A stretch of DNA of 64,000 nucleotides from Triplophysa rosa (lineage: Eukaryota > Chordata > Actinopteri > Cypriniformes > Nemacheilidae): the NCBI RefSeq assembly GCF_024868665.1, contig NC_079898.1, positions 20,521,948-20,585,947 on the forward strand. The letters are read 5' to 3'. A program made the position numbers and the translations under genes. This document shows positions 22,706 to 33,879 of the stretch, one piece after another. Numbering within the stretch: position 1 is the first letter of the stretch; every line of letters begins with the position of its first letter. The notes beneath the pieces are model-generated. The model was not told the origin of the DNA and did no database searches. It worked only from the letters and a program-made list of their open reading frames with translations.

Positions 22706-23215
22706 CACTGCAAAATATTAATTTCTTACTTAGTATTTTTGACGTATTATCCAACACAAACATCTAAAAATTTGTTAATCAAGATACATTTACGTGACAA
22801 GGAATGACTTAAAGGGATAGATCATTTACTCACATTCAAGCAAACATTTCATGGGGCACTTTTGACTACCATTGTAATTTTTCCTACTATGGTAGTCAAT
22901 GGGGGCCAAGAACTGTTTGCTTACAAGCATTCATCCAACTATCTTTTATGTAGAGAGGTTTAATAGAGGTTTGGAACAACTAGAAAAAGAGTAAATCATG
23001 ACAGAATTTTCACTTTTGGGTGAACTATCCATTTAATAAATGTCTTAAAGATGTGAAACATCATTTTTTTACTTTATATCAAGATATTTGTGCTTATTTT
23101 AGCACAAACTCATTTTGATTTCTTTTTTAGAAAACAATACTTATTCTCTAAGGAAAATGTATCTTTATTTAAGAATATTGAGATATTTGTAATGCAAAAT
23201 AAATAAAGTAATATT
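22706..23215. mobile_element. ACTGCAAAATATTAATTTC MITE split by family B
   Basis: The left arm (22706 to about 22808) has CACTGCAAAATATTAATTTC, TTACTTAGTATTTTTGACG and AATCAAGATACATTTACGTG. The right arm (about 23037-23215) has TTTTTTAGAAAACAATACTT and AAAATGTATCTTTATTTAAG followed by AATATTGAGATATTTG. The arms match the known layout of a fish inverted-repeat element. The gap is filled exactly by family B. Confidence 0.65.
22809..23036. mobile_element. Family B repeat nested in a MITE
   Basis: Starts TTAAAGGGATAGATCATTTA and ends GGGTGAACTATCCATTTAA. Inside are CTACTATGGTAGTCAATGGG, AAGAACTGTTTGCTTACAAG and GGTTTGGAACAACTAG. It is shorter than the copy at 32279. Being inside the MITE arms, it is the younger insertion of the two. 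Confidence 0.85.
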
Positions 23216-23255
23216 TTACATTGAACTACTGATATAGAAAGATACATAGTACACA

Positions 23256-23397
23256 CACAGCAAAATCGCCAGTGTTAAAAAGGGTCAAATTAACTCTCAC
23301 AGTGTTTATATAATCCACACTTTGAGAGTGTGGATTATAAATACACTGTTAATACACTTTTAATTTGACCTTTTTAAAGACTGGCGATTTTACTGTG
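23256..23397. mobile_element. 142-bp palindromic MITE (CACAGCAAAATCGCCAGT ends)
   Basis: CACAGCAAAATCGCCAGT on the left pairs with ACTGGCGATTTTACTGTG on the right. The interior pairs as well, with GGGTCAAATTAA against TTAATTTGACC and the centre ATCCACACT-TTG-AGAGTGTGGAT. It is a fold-back element without coding capacity. Confidence 0.85.
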
Positions 23398-24626
23398 CAA
23401 GTCTGACTTTTGTGAAAGCATCTGACTGTGATTCAAGAACCAATCTGTCATAATTACAACTATGATGATGTCATAATTAATACCAGGCATAAAATCTTTA
23501 CATTTTATTTCTGCAACAACCCATTACGACAACAGCAATCACATAGTTAAAAACGATTGAACATACACACTTCAACAACTTGACCAGACTTGTGTTGTAA
23601 GTGCATAGACGATTATGAGCATTATGACATGCAGAGGCTTATTTACAGCACGTCATGTACAGTCAGTGAGTGATAATGCTGTACATGCTTGTTTTTGCTT
23701 TGAGAATAACCTGCTATCCTCAGTCCTGGCTATAGAAGAGTTCAACCCACCCTACACACGCACTCTGTCTCACTCTCTCCACTATTTCTTTCTTCCTCCC
23801 CACTTCCCTCAAACCCTCTACAGCAACAGAGGCATGCTTCAGGCCCGGTCTGGGAGATGAACAGACGGGCACAGACCTTTGAAAGAACAGTATTGTGAGG
23901 TCACATTCTTCCCAAATGCGAGCGGGAGCCAAGTCAGTAGCTGGCGGAATTACGGCATGAATCATACCCATTGTGATGCCTACTCCGAGATGAGAACATG
24001 GAAAGGAATTGAGAACGGCTAGTCTTATCAGTCCCTTGACATGGACTGCGGGTAGCCAAGTGTCCGGAGTGACAGGACAACTTTCCCATCCCCGGTCCCG
24101 AGCTCGGGCAATGGGCCCGCGAACATCGAGCAGAAGAATTCCACCGTCTCCATATGTTGTTACTTAAGGGCGTGCTGCAGCCAAGCAGAGTGTGCTTTTC
24201 CATGCACGCCCATTTTCCTGTCTGTGCACTTCCTCCCCTCGCTGTTACCCAGAGATCTTTGTGGTGGGTCCTGGAGTTCAGGCAATATTAGGTTGCACCT
24301 CTTAAAACATGTCAGCTTTGCGGTGAAAATTAAAGAATGGAAAAAATGATGAAACGTAATGTTTTATTGATCCTTTTCTTCAAGTTTCAACTATTAAACA
24401 GAGAGAAAGGGGAATGGAAAGACGGTTCTGAGAGAGGCGTGCGAGCGGGCCCATCACCACTTGCGAAGGGTGGTTTTCGGCAACTTGGATTTATTAAGCA
24501 TGGAGAATTTGCATGGAAATTGTGTTACCTCCAGCGTCTGACTCACCGTTTGGTCTCTTTGTCGGCGCTTTGATTTAAAGGAGCGAGCGAGTACTAATGC
24601 TGAGCCGAAGGTTTCTGTCTTTCAGA
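23398..24626. other. Single-copy sequence; GC-rich block 23920-24260
   Basis: The block 23920-24260 is repeat-free and GC-richer. It contains the perfect 12-bp palindrome CCCGAGCTCGGG at 24097-24108 and GGGCAATGGGCCCGCG. The minus-strand 89-codon frame here (23934-24203) has no recognised domain. It could be a regulatory element or an untranslated exon. Confidence 0.35.
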
Positions 24627-24772
24627 GTTTTACAGGCACGTCTTTGTTTTCGTTCCTCCGCTGTTTTCACTTTCGCAAGTTCTTGACTTGATGAGGAAAA
24701 ATTATTTTACAAAGACCTCAGAACATCAAAACATATGTTGAATATTAGGTACACTGATACCTTGTTTGCACG
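24627..24772 (+). repeat. Local duplication, copy 1
   Basis: Shares with copy 2 (24944-25072) the ordered blocks GTTTTACAGGCA, TTTTCACTTTC, TTGACTTGATGAG, ACATATGTTGAATATTAG and GATACCTTGTT. Copies lie ~315 bp apart in direct orientation and are clearly diverged. Confidence 0.85.
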
Positions 24773-24943
24773 TTCCAAGCAAAGGCACGGGTCCAAGAGA
24801 AGTTTGTGAACCGTGATCGTGATTGAAATGCCACATTAGATCCATATTTAACTTAAACATGTGCATCTTCTGTTCCGTCAACACCAAAATAAACATGTGC
24901 ATTAACGATCTGTTTTTCTAGGTGGCTTAGAAAACTTTTTTAT

Positions 24944-25072
24944 GTTTTACAGGCAAATCCTTGTTGCTCTTTTTACTTTCACGTGTCTTTGACTTGATGA
25001 GAAAAAAAATGATGAGGACCTCCAGAACATTTAAACATATGTTGAATATTAGATACTCAGATACCTTGTTGA
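24944..25072 (+). repeat. Local duplication, copy 2
   Basis: Same ordered blocks as copy 1, with substitutions and a ~17-bp shorter 5' half. The spacer 24773-24943 also holds a shorter repeated motif, AAACATGTGCAT, at about 24857 and 24892. I do not recognise it as a dispersed repeat. Confidence 0.85.
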
Positions 25073-26594
25073 CTACACAGCGAAGCCGCTTCCCCTTTGA
25101 GTCGCTATATCTTTATGGCAGGCCTGAAGAGAGACAGATCCGAGCAAGATATGACAAATGAACTGTGTTCTGCAAGTTGAAAGAGAAATGTGTTTGTCAT
25201 TTTAGTTCCAGAGGATGAAAGAGTCAGAAATCAACAATGAGGCTGTGTAATCTAAACCACTTTACAATGGAAAGAGGCACGGTCTCTCCCAGGATATAAG
25301 GAGGGAAGACCGAGGTTAGGGAATAATCAACCGGACCGTTCCGATCTTTCGATATATGAGCTGCGTCCGCACGGAGCTCTGTCCTAAAGGAAGCAATGAT
25401 GGATGCACACAGCGCCAAAAAAAATTTTTTCTACATTTTAAATGAAGTAATAGTCCCTGTACAGGAAAACACTGGCAGGAAATTTCATGTCAGCATTCTC
25501 TACAGACCTCGAAAACACGAGAGGAAGGAGAAAAAAGGTGGATATTCTTTGTATCTGAACGCCGATACACATCAGAAGAGCGAGTCTCGGGCTGCTCGGG
25601 AAGTATGTATCTCTGCGTTCACATGTTCTGATCTGCTGTCTGTCAGCGGCCGGGGAAGGAGGGGGACTGACTGTACGTACGAGTCATTGGTGGATTCTGA
25701 GCACCATACCTCATAAGGCCATGGCACAAACTCTGACCACTCCCTGTTTTAACATGAAGGCATTACAAAATGTAGAGAGCTTAAGAGATAAAAGCAAAAG
25801 AGTGTTGGTTATAAGGGCTTACGTTAAAGGTATCCAAAGATTCCCAGATGGTCTACTACCTTCTTTCTATCCGGTAGAAATTCGAAGTGCAGAGCGGCGC
25901 ACACTCTAACGGCTGATATTACCCACAAGTCACCACGAGTAGGCGGAGTTTAGTGGCGCTCCACTGCATTAATAATTATATAACTGATGTGTCACTAAAT
26001 TAACAATTGTAAGTATACAGTAAACATTACATACAAAATAATGAATGAATGAATACCTTAATGGAAAAAGAGCTGTATTTTGACGCGTGTGTGACAGGCC
26101 ACAATGTTGTCTAGGCAACAACGGCCACTTCCACTGTTAGTATGTCCCAGTGCGTGCAATCTCTTTGCCATGCACTGAAAAGTACATACTATTCCAACAC
26201 AAAAACAGTACCTACTATTAGGGCTAGTATAAATAGGCGAATTGGAACGCAGGGATAGTTTTAGTGCCTGATGATAATGAAGAAAAAATTGGTATAAAAA
26301 TATTACAAACAGAAAAGTAAAAGAAACTGACTCAAATACTAGAATAATAAACAACTACATAGAAAATCTGGTGGATGTGTGTGTGTGGGAAAGAACATCA
26401 CACCTGAACATGGTGATGTCATATACCTGTATGATGCCAGTACAGTTAAGGAGGGGGGGGGGGGTCGCACATTGGATGAAAAGTGCAGCACCGCATCACG
26501 CCACATTTCTAAAAAACAAACTCATTGTTTCCTATTGCAACCTATTTTAAAAAAAAAATCAAACTATAAGTTATTAAAATGTCATAAAAATTTG
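25073..26594. other. Single-copy sequence; possible repeat relic 25920-26270
   Basis: The segment 25230-25700 is GC-balanced without repeats. The segment 25920-26270 contains AAAGTACATACTATTCCAAC and ATAGGCGAATTGGAACGCAG, which resemble a fish interspersed repeat, but ends are unclear. A G run lies at about 26452-26463. No exon is recognised. Confidence 0.35.
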
Positions 26595-27012
26595 TACAGC
26601 TGCAGGGGGAAAAATTATGAGACCAGTCCAAATTTTCATTTAATCAGCATTTCTAGATGTATTGTGGCCATTCCAGTCCAGTGTCTGTTGAATTTCAACA
26701 AAATCAAACCTCAGGAGTGACAAAGTCATCCAACAGCAATTTGAAAGACTGACAGCATGACAAGACGCATGAATACTGTGAGATGATTCAAGGTTGTATT
26801 GAATAAAAGTGAATATGAACTTGTTTTCTTTGCAGTATTTGAGGTATGAAAAAATACAGAGCATCTTTCTGTTACTGTGACCTGTTTTGTTTTTATTTGA
26901 AATTTAGGAAAAAATATTGTTAGTAGTTCACAGAATGAGACAAAAATTATCATTTTACCTTTACACCTATAAATAGAAAATAAGTTTGAAATGATTTTTT
27001 TTCACGGCTGTA
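26595..27012. mobile_element. TA-flanked inverted-terminal element, 418 bp
   Basis: Starts TACAGCTGCAGGGGGAAAAA followed by TTATGAGACCAG, and ends TTTTTTTTCACGGCTGTA. The inverted ends share TACAGC(T/C)G and a purine run. Each end has TA, compatible with a TA target duplication as in Tc1/mariner-type elements. GAGGTATGAAAAAATACAG and similar interior sequence is AT-rich with no transposase frame. The class assignment is inference. Confidence 0.55.
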
Positions 27013-27950
27013 TTAAAATAAAAAAAAGTTCAAACTGGCCCATCTTGCAAGTGTAATAATAGCACCACATAACCACAGGTATTTACACACTTCAAAATAA
27101 AAAATGTACACACTTGACTTGATAATAAAAACAAGTTTAAAAATTGCAAAGCTATAATGACCGAGAAAGAAACTAATTAGAGATGCAAAAGGTTGAGCAT
27201 GCAACAAACAAGCCCCCCAAGTTGATTCACTCACTCGGTGAGTTAAGCTCTCAGTCCATTAGACGAAATAACAACCAGGTGCTGTCACTGCGCCTTTTCA
27301 TGTAAAGAAGGTCTGCTCTGTTTCACGATGAGACACAGGAGGCCGGGAAACAGTCGAGCCAGAGCAATAAAGAAAACATTCACTGCATTTCAACTCCTCT
27401 CTCCCCCGTCACCTGATTGACCCTCTTGGTCCATAAGGTCACGATTCTTACCATTTAATGTCCTAACGTCATAAAGAAACAAAGCCACAACTGTATGTGT
27501 GCTTGTGTGTGATACAGCACCTCAATCCTTTGATGGCCTTACTGTAAACGTGGGTGTCATCTCCCCATGGGGGAGACCTCCCCACATTAGCTGCTCGTGC
27601 TGCTTCCCACAACAGAGCGTGAGGCCCCCAGGCAGACCAGCGTCGAACAAGCTTTCTTCTCTCCCACTTTCTCCCCCTGAACTTTTAATGAGAAACAAGA
27701 CAAAGAGTAGGCGATGAAGAGGAATGTTTGACAGAAGTATAAAGGAATTTGACAGCAACCACAGACAATACAGTATATGCGACAACATGGAAGATGGAGA
27801 GAGTTCAAATGGTGACTCTGTTGGAACACCTGGACCACCTCAAGACATTTTTCAGTATGATTAATACAAATGGTAGTGGAATATTTGTATAGTTGTGTTG
27901 CCATAACATGTTTTTTTGGTTTCTTGGCCTCATAGCCTGTTGAGAACCGT
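27013..27950. other. Single-copy sequence, nothing firm
   Basis: The segment 27190-27720 is GC-balanced and repeat-free, and CACTCACTCGGTGAGTTAAG sits near 27228. The overlapping minus-strand frames near 27522-27994 have no recognised domain. Confidence 0.4.
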
Positions 27951-28061
27951 GTTGGCTGGTTTGGGGGTGAGAAACTGAAAGGCACATTGTCCAAGCTTGG
28001 AGACCAGATTAAACCAGCAAATTAGCTTTAGACCGGTTTAAGCTGTTTTTCCCCAACAGGG
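27951..28061. repeat. Fragment of a GCTGGTTT/AAACCAGC fish repeat
   Basis: GTTGGCTGGTTTGGGG, GAGACCAGATTAAACCAGCA and AGACCGGTTTAAGCTGTTTT followed by CCCCAACAGGG match a dispersed fish repeat built of alternating GCTGGT/ACCAGC blocks. Confidence 0.55.
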
Positions 28062-29764
28062 CTGTCAAGGAAATTGTGACATAAGCTCTGGAGAATCAAG
28101 GCTTGGACCAAAAACCACAGAATAGTTGAACACATATATTTTATAAGCATTCCTCCATAATTCATATAAAGTGACAGTGAAGTCAATCCTTAGCTTGGGT
28201 GTGTCTCATATAGCAGACGCTGACAGGTAAAGCCTCTACTGTGTACACTACTCATTCACATTCATCCAGTCCTTCTATCAATGGTGAATGCGTGTCACAA
28301 CACGGAAAGACGTTCTTTATTTATTCCTTCTGGATCTAGTTTGTCAGCATAGCCCATATCTCTAGATAAACTTTGAAAAGGCCATGACAATTTTGACATC
28401 CAGCACCATTCCAAAACCTCTTTGTGCTTCCAAACCATGTTTGTCGCTCCCTGGAAAAAAAGGATCCTAACATACCAGGTGGAGACACTCATGTGTAACA
28501 TCCCCAGTGTTAAGGCATCTGTGATATATTTACTCAACACAGATCATGGGTCAAGAGTGGGTTATATTGGAGTCAACCCAAGCAGAAAATCCACTCGTTT
28601 ACTCTGATGATCTGAGAACAGACATTATCTGACAACGAAGAGCACTCAGTTGTGATAACTGCAGCACTTGTCTAATGGTTCTCAGATTGAGGGATGTTTG
28701 GGGGAATGTATACTGTATGACTGTACTGGGATCTGTTGAGATACGTTCCTGAAATCCAGCAATGAAAATTGATTTATTCCCAATTTAGAGTCAGAAATAT
28801 AAATACCTGAAGATTCGAGCCAAGCCGGGGTGTGGCACTTCTCAATGCTTTATCTTGCTCAATGGTTTAGCTTATGTGTAAAGAAATGTGTTTACCAATT
28901 TGCAGTGAACCGCTGAAAAGTCATAACTGGAGCAGCTGGAATGAAACTGTTTTTGTGGAAGGATTTATATTGACACATGTATGACATATCATTTCTCTTT
29001 CAATCCATCACTGTTTACTGTAAAACGTTATATACATAGCCGCTGTGTAATCTTTAAGGCGGCTTTAAACGCTTGTGGTGCATTAGAAGCATTTCACAAT
29101 ATCTGGAAAACACGCAAGCCACAATTTATATAGTAGGTCTTGCTTACACACCCTCCTTTCATGTAAACATGCCCGAGAATTTCTTAAGACCACATCCATG
29201 ATGCCTCGAGTCACCGAAGTACCTAGTAATAATGTCCCTCGGAAAAACAAATTCTCATACTTCAAGTTGACCTTACTTAACTGTGTGTTTGCTTTGCGTT
29301 ATGTTTATTGGTCTCAGCAGGAGGTCCTAACCTGAAAGCACAAAGATTAATGACTGTGGTCCACAGTGGTGTTACTGAGCGGCCACGGAGCAGACGCCAG
29401 ACCAGTGGTGTGGGATTCCCCCCTCAAAGGATACCAGATGCTGTGGTCCAAGCCACGGTTTCACTTAAAGAAATGATTCAAACCTCTGATGTTCTACTAC
29501 AGGACCTATCAGTGTTGCTATTCACGATTAGCATTGCATGTTTTTTTCTTTAGATACAGTATATACTATATTACAAGTGAGAATCAGCACATTTAAAAAC
29601 AAGAGTCTCCTGACCAATGAAAGTACAACTTCTGAGAAACGCCACTATCCTGTAAAGATGTCGTAAAGGCCTTTTAAAACCAAGAACGTCATCTAAAAAG
29701 TTGTAAAAATTGTTTTAAATTGAATAATGTATGATACATGATGAATAATATCTGGGATCACACT
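28062..29764. other. Single-copy sequence, no gene seen
   Basis: Mixed composition with a GC-richer patch at 29320-29470. No repeat family, RNA gene or supported exon. Confidence 0.45.
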
Positions 29765-29978
29765 TAAACAAACATCTTAAATCAAAATGCATTTACTTGA
29801 TGAAGAAAATGACCTAAGATATTTAGTCTTGTTTTAAGAAATAAAATATAAGGATTAAGTAAGTTTATGTTCAAAACAAGCAAAAATATCTGCCAATGAG
29901 GTAACAAAAAGTGAATTTGGTAAATAAGAAAAAGGTAAAAGTAAATTTAAGTTTATCTTGATTTAAGAACTTTTTGAT
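29765..29978. repeat. AACAAGCAAAAATATCTGCCAATG repeat copy
   Basis: Contains ATGCATTTACTTGATGAAGA, AAAATGACCTAAGATATTTAG, AACAAGCAAAAATATCTGCC and TTTATCTTGATTTAAGAAC in the order of the fold-back fish element that also supplies the arms at 22706-23215. Terminal sequences are lost. Confidence 0.6.
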
Positions 29979-30096
29979 TGTGTTTAGATTTTAAAGGCCA
30001 AAATAATTCACAACAGCGATATTATCACGGTATCTAATACAATGTTTTTATAAATAATTCTGTCAATCAAATTTATCTTTATTTTTCATTTATTGT

Positions 30097-30195
30097 TTCT
30101 GTGGCTCAGCTAGCAACGCAAAAGGTAGTGGGTTCAATTCCCAGAGAACACATGCATGGATAAAAGCGTCTGCTAAATAAATGTGTAAATGTAAA
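30097..30195 (+). repeat. tRNA-derived SINE, short copy
   Basis: TTTCTGTGGCTCAGCTAGCA (A-box region), GTGGGTTCAATTCCCAGAGA (B box), then GATAAAAGCGTCTGCTAAAT and AAATGTGTAAATGTAAA tail. About 20 nt between the A and B boxes are missing relative to the minus-strand copy at 17091, so the RNA polymerase III promoter is probably weakened. It lies 20 bp left of a MITE. Confidence 0.85.
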
Positions 30196-30215
30196 TTCTG
30201 CTTTAGCGATTTCTC

Positions 30216-30540
30216 GGTAACACTTTACAATAAGGTGCTATTTATTAACAACTAGTTAATGCATTAGCTAAAATGAACTAACAATAAACAATATTAAGAC
30301 ACCAGTTATTAATATTAGTTCATGTTAATTTCCGCGTTTACTAATACATTATTAAAATCAAACGTTGCCACTGGTAACATTAGTTAATGCACCACGAACT
30401 AACATGAATAACTGTATTGATATGAACTAAGATTAACAAGGATTAATAAATGCTGAAAAACTAAATTGTTCATTGTCATCTAATGTAAGCTAATGCATTT
30501 ACTAATGTTAACTAATAGCACCTTATTGTTAAGTGTTAAC
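30216..30540. mobile_element. 325-bp MITE with 8-bp target duplication (hAT-like)
   Basis: Ends are GGTAACACTTTACAATAAGG and, inverted at the right, CCTTATTGTTAAGTGTTAAC, pairing over about 25 bp with few mismatches. It is flanked on both sides by GATTTCTC (30208-30215 and 30541-30548), a perfect 8-bp duplication as made by hAT-type transposases. The interior is full of TTAGTTAATGCATTAG-type sequence and folds back. No coding capacity. Confidence 0.9.
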
Positions 30541-30548
30541 GATTTCTC

Positions 30549-32278
30549 TTTTTTCGGCCATTAAATAACACTTACTATATGAGTGAAAGCAAAGAAAGAG
30601 TTTGTAACATCTGTAAGTTGCAAATATTATTATATTTACTACAAGTAGTATTAGCATGATATTAATAATCATGTTTCTAAATCAACCTATATTGTCAACA
30701 TCTGTATAATGTGACTGTGGACACTAATAAAGTACTATTGTTATATAGTTGTCATTCTTGGTGTGAATGGCCTTTAGTCAAATGTTCTGTGGTTCATATC
30801 AGCATTGTAATGCAGTCATGAATAATTGCTACAAATGATAATTATCCAGCTATTCCCCAGATAAGATTCTAAATGCCCGTGTATTTTTCCACCCCTGAAA
30901 GATTAAAGGCTTATCCCCTTGTACAGGCACTCTTGGCTCACTTTCAATGAAGGATTTAGCGCCAAACAGATCTAGGCAATATAAAAGGTATTAAGTGCAC
31001 CGATTTCTGGGAGATCCCACTCATCATACAGGGGCCACAAAGACGTTGCACGCACTCAGGGGATAACACGGTTCACATTCTCCAAATGCTGACATCAGTG
31101 TTGGAGTCAGTCAGCAGGGTGTGACTATGGTACAGCTGGCAATATTGCTCTGGAATATGCCAGGAGGAAAAGAGATTCCAAGTTCCTGTCCAAACTTCAC
31201 AGGCTTGACGTGACTTGGGCCTGCAACACTTGAGGTATATTTTTATATTTATTGAGTTTATTAAGAGAGAGAGTTTCTTCAATGAAACACGGCATGAAAC
31301 TATGGAAACGGAATCCAAAAGAAAGCCTAAACTGTAATTTGGGTTTGCTCACTTGCTGGACTCCGCCGTGGCTCACTTGGTGGGTTCGATGGAAGACGGA
31401 CAAACGATACGTAACAAATGTAATTGCCTCTTTCCCCATGTGACCCCATATTACAGTAAACAGTTCCAATCCATTTATAAACTCTATGTATAGTTACCAA
31501 ACCCATATATAGTATTTTTATGTATACATACAGTATATTCCTGCAGTTCACCAGTTACATTAAAACATGTAATGTCTTTATAATTTATTGCTACAGTGCT
31601 GCAAATATAATGACTTAAACATTACTTCCGGTACTTTTAACTAAAATAAACCGCATGTCAGCTTGATGAAAAGGTCAGAGATGACAGTCATTCTCTGCAT
31701 CCTCAAGAGCCTCTTTTAGGACCGGTAGCATGTGAGCCAGAAGAACATGTGGAGGAAATTCGTGCGCTACGCACTCAAATCACAGCTGGAGACAGAAAAC
31801 ATTTTTACAATGTACATGACGGGATAAAACCAGACTATTTGAGATCACGATCTGAGCCGGGTTCCTTTTGGCTCTTTTGATCTTTGGAGAGCACCTGCAG
31901 ATGATGGCTCACGGAAAATCCTTTAAAAGTGACTTCTCCAGTAATGTGGAAGCACGTGAGATGATGCAGACCACGCTAATCTGACCACGTTTTTTTCCTG
32001 TAGCGTAAACAGCTTAGAGATATGTAAAGAGAAAACTGCAGGTCCTCGGGACACACGTCGAACCCCTAAAACATTTAACAATGATTAAAATCGATCCACG
32101 ATGACAGGCAGTGAATCATCTAACCTGCCACATCTGGGATGAGAGTACTCATATAAGCCACCTGTATCCCATAACAATATCATTACATTACCCTAAGTGC
32201 ATTTTAAACAACTGTCTATGAGCATGCATGAACATTCCCTGAGGAACGAAACATCACAAATGATTTACATCGAATATC
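30549..32278. other. Single-copy sequence; possible regulatory block 30830-31230
   Basis: The segment 30830-31230 is repeat-free with GC-balanced short blocks such as AGCGCCAAACAGATCTAGGC. The segment 31660-32060 is similar. Open frames at 31073-31551 are not recognised. Confidence 0.35.
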
Positions 32279-32822
32279 TTAAAGGGATAGTTCACCCAAA
32301 AATCCCAATCCTGTGTAAATGTCTTTGTTTGGTTAAACACAGAGAAAGATATTTAGACGAATGCTAGTGTAACCGGCTCCACTCGCACTGCTCTGCGCGG
32401 GCCTCGAACCGGCGACGGTCCGGATGGGAGACGGGCGCTCTAACGATAAGGCTAAAGACCGCAGTCTCTAGCGTCTGTCGCTAGAGCGTCTCTGTTGGTC
32501 GGGGAGTGAGGTTACACACTGCACAGCTCTTCACTAGCTGGCTAGAAAACACTAGAAACCAAAAAGTTCTTGGACCCAATTGACTACCATAGTAGGAAAA
32601 ATTATAATGGTAGTCAAAAGTGCCCCAGAACTGTTTGCTTTCCTACATTCTTCAAAATATCTCCTTTTGTGTTCAACATAACAAAAAAAATCCTACTCAA
32701 TGGGGTACAAGAACTGTTTTACAAGCATTTGTTCATCAGAACAAAGAAATTTTACAGATTTAGAACAACTCAAAGGTGAGTAAATGACAGAATTTGTATT
32801 TTTGGGTGAACTATCCTTTTAA
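32279..32822. repeat. Family B repeat split by a tRNA-like insertion
   Basis: Left part TTAAAGGGATAGTTCACCC to GAATGCTAGT (about 32279-32367). The right part resumes with AACCAAAAAGTTCTTGGACC and runs to GGGTGAACTATCCTTTTAA. The break falls inside the family's GCTAGTAACCAAA motif, so host sequence can be reconciled on both sides. CTAG occurs at both junctions and may be a short target duplication. Confidence 0.85.
32368..32558 (-). repeat. tRNA-like (SINE-type) insertion inside family B
   Basis: On the minus strand TAGCCTTATCGTTAGAGCGC (A box) is followed by a well-spaced GCCGGTTCGAGGCCCG (B box), spanning about 32400-32457. Just upstream on that strand is a perfect 8-bp hairpin, CTCTAGCG-TCTGT-CGCTAGAG (32466-32486). 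GTGTAACC near 32368 is mirrored by GGTTACAC near 32510, hinting at inverted ends. The T stem does not pair properly, so a functional tRNA is unlikely. Confidence 0.7.
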
Positions 32823-33879
32823 CTGTTTTGTTCTAGACAGCAGTAAGTGTAATTGGAAAGTCAATAAGTCTCCAGATTTTAGTGACTTTCTTTTAAGATC
32901 AATTACAGTAGATTTGTTTGATGGCAGTGCATACGGCATTGCTAACACTGCTTTAGCGGCTGTTACAAAACACAGAAACACTTAAAGAAAACTAATTATA
33001 AAGACTTCAAGATGTGCTTTTGTAATCCTTTCCAGCTTCATACGTGTCAAAATAATCTCAATCAACAAGTCTTTCAACTTTGTAGATAGATCATATGTTT
33101 GACCAATTCATGTGGAAATCCAGGTAAATCCAAAAGCTTCACATACGTTTCCTGCAACTGTATGTTTGAGTGTGCAAAAAAGGCCAAAGCAATATAAAGA
33201 TCAAGCAGCAGAGCCAGCAGGAGTTGGCTTGCTCTCCTTTGTTGTTTCACTTTAATCAGTTTTACCTGAAATCACGCCATGCGCCGTTGGCAGATGATGA
33301 GCACAGGCGCTGGGCAGATGGGGCTTCCTGTCTGGCATGGGCTGCGCTGGCAGGGCTGACTCATCGCTCGGGAGGGGCCGTGACTACGGGTGAGAAGATG
33401 AGGGGAAGTGATCTCACTGGTGGCCTGCCTCTCTACAGGGTGAAATCACTGCCCTCTAATTACCAACAAAACGCTGTTTTTCACAGGCCCCTGGTGTTAA
33501 ACCATTACAGACACTATCTAACACAACTAATAACCTTGCGGTCTGGGGGGTACACGTAATGCTTTGAGGTCTTGCTTTCTCTGTACTTAGTAAATGCTAA
33601 TAAGTAACACAGACCTCCGTAGTGAAAACGCACATTAAGTACATTTACATTTGGCTCAATTAGTATCTTAATTTGGAGACTCGCCGAATGTGTATTGCTG
33701 TTTCAGGTGTGCGACTACTTAGCCTTGACAGAGATCAGAGTGTTGTGTCCTTATCCTTATAGGGGCTTTTTTGTGACAATGACCAACTCATTATACCAAA
33801 AAAGGCATTAAATAAAACATCTAGTTAGAGTTGAAATGTAAAATCAAACAATCATAATGACTATTACAAAAGTAATTTG
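32823..33879. other. Single-copy sequence, no gene seen
   Basis: The segment 33230-33460 is GC-richer and repeat-free within a 129-codon plus frame (33170-33559) that shows no recognisable domain. A small SINE-tail fragment (AGTACATTTACATTTGGC) lies near 33637. Confidence 0.4.

Noticed and set aside
24627..25072. CRISPR-like or regularly spaced repeat
   Set aside because: Only two diverged copies; the sequence is vertebrate nuclear DNA and no array is present anywhere.
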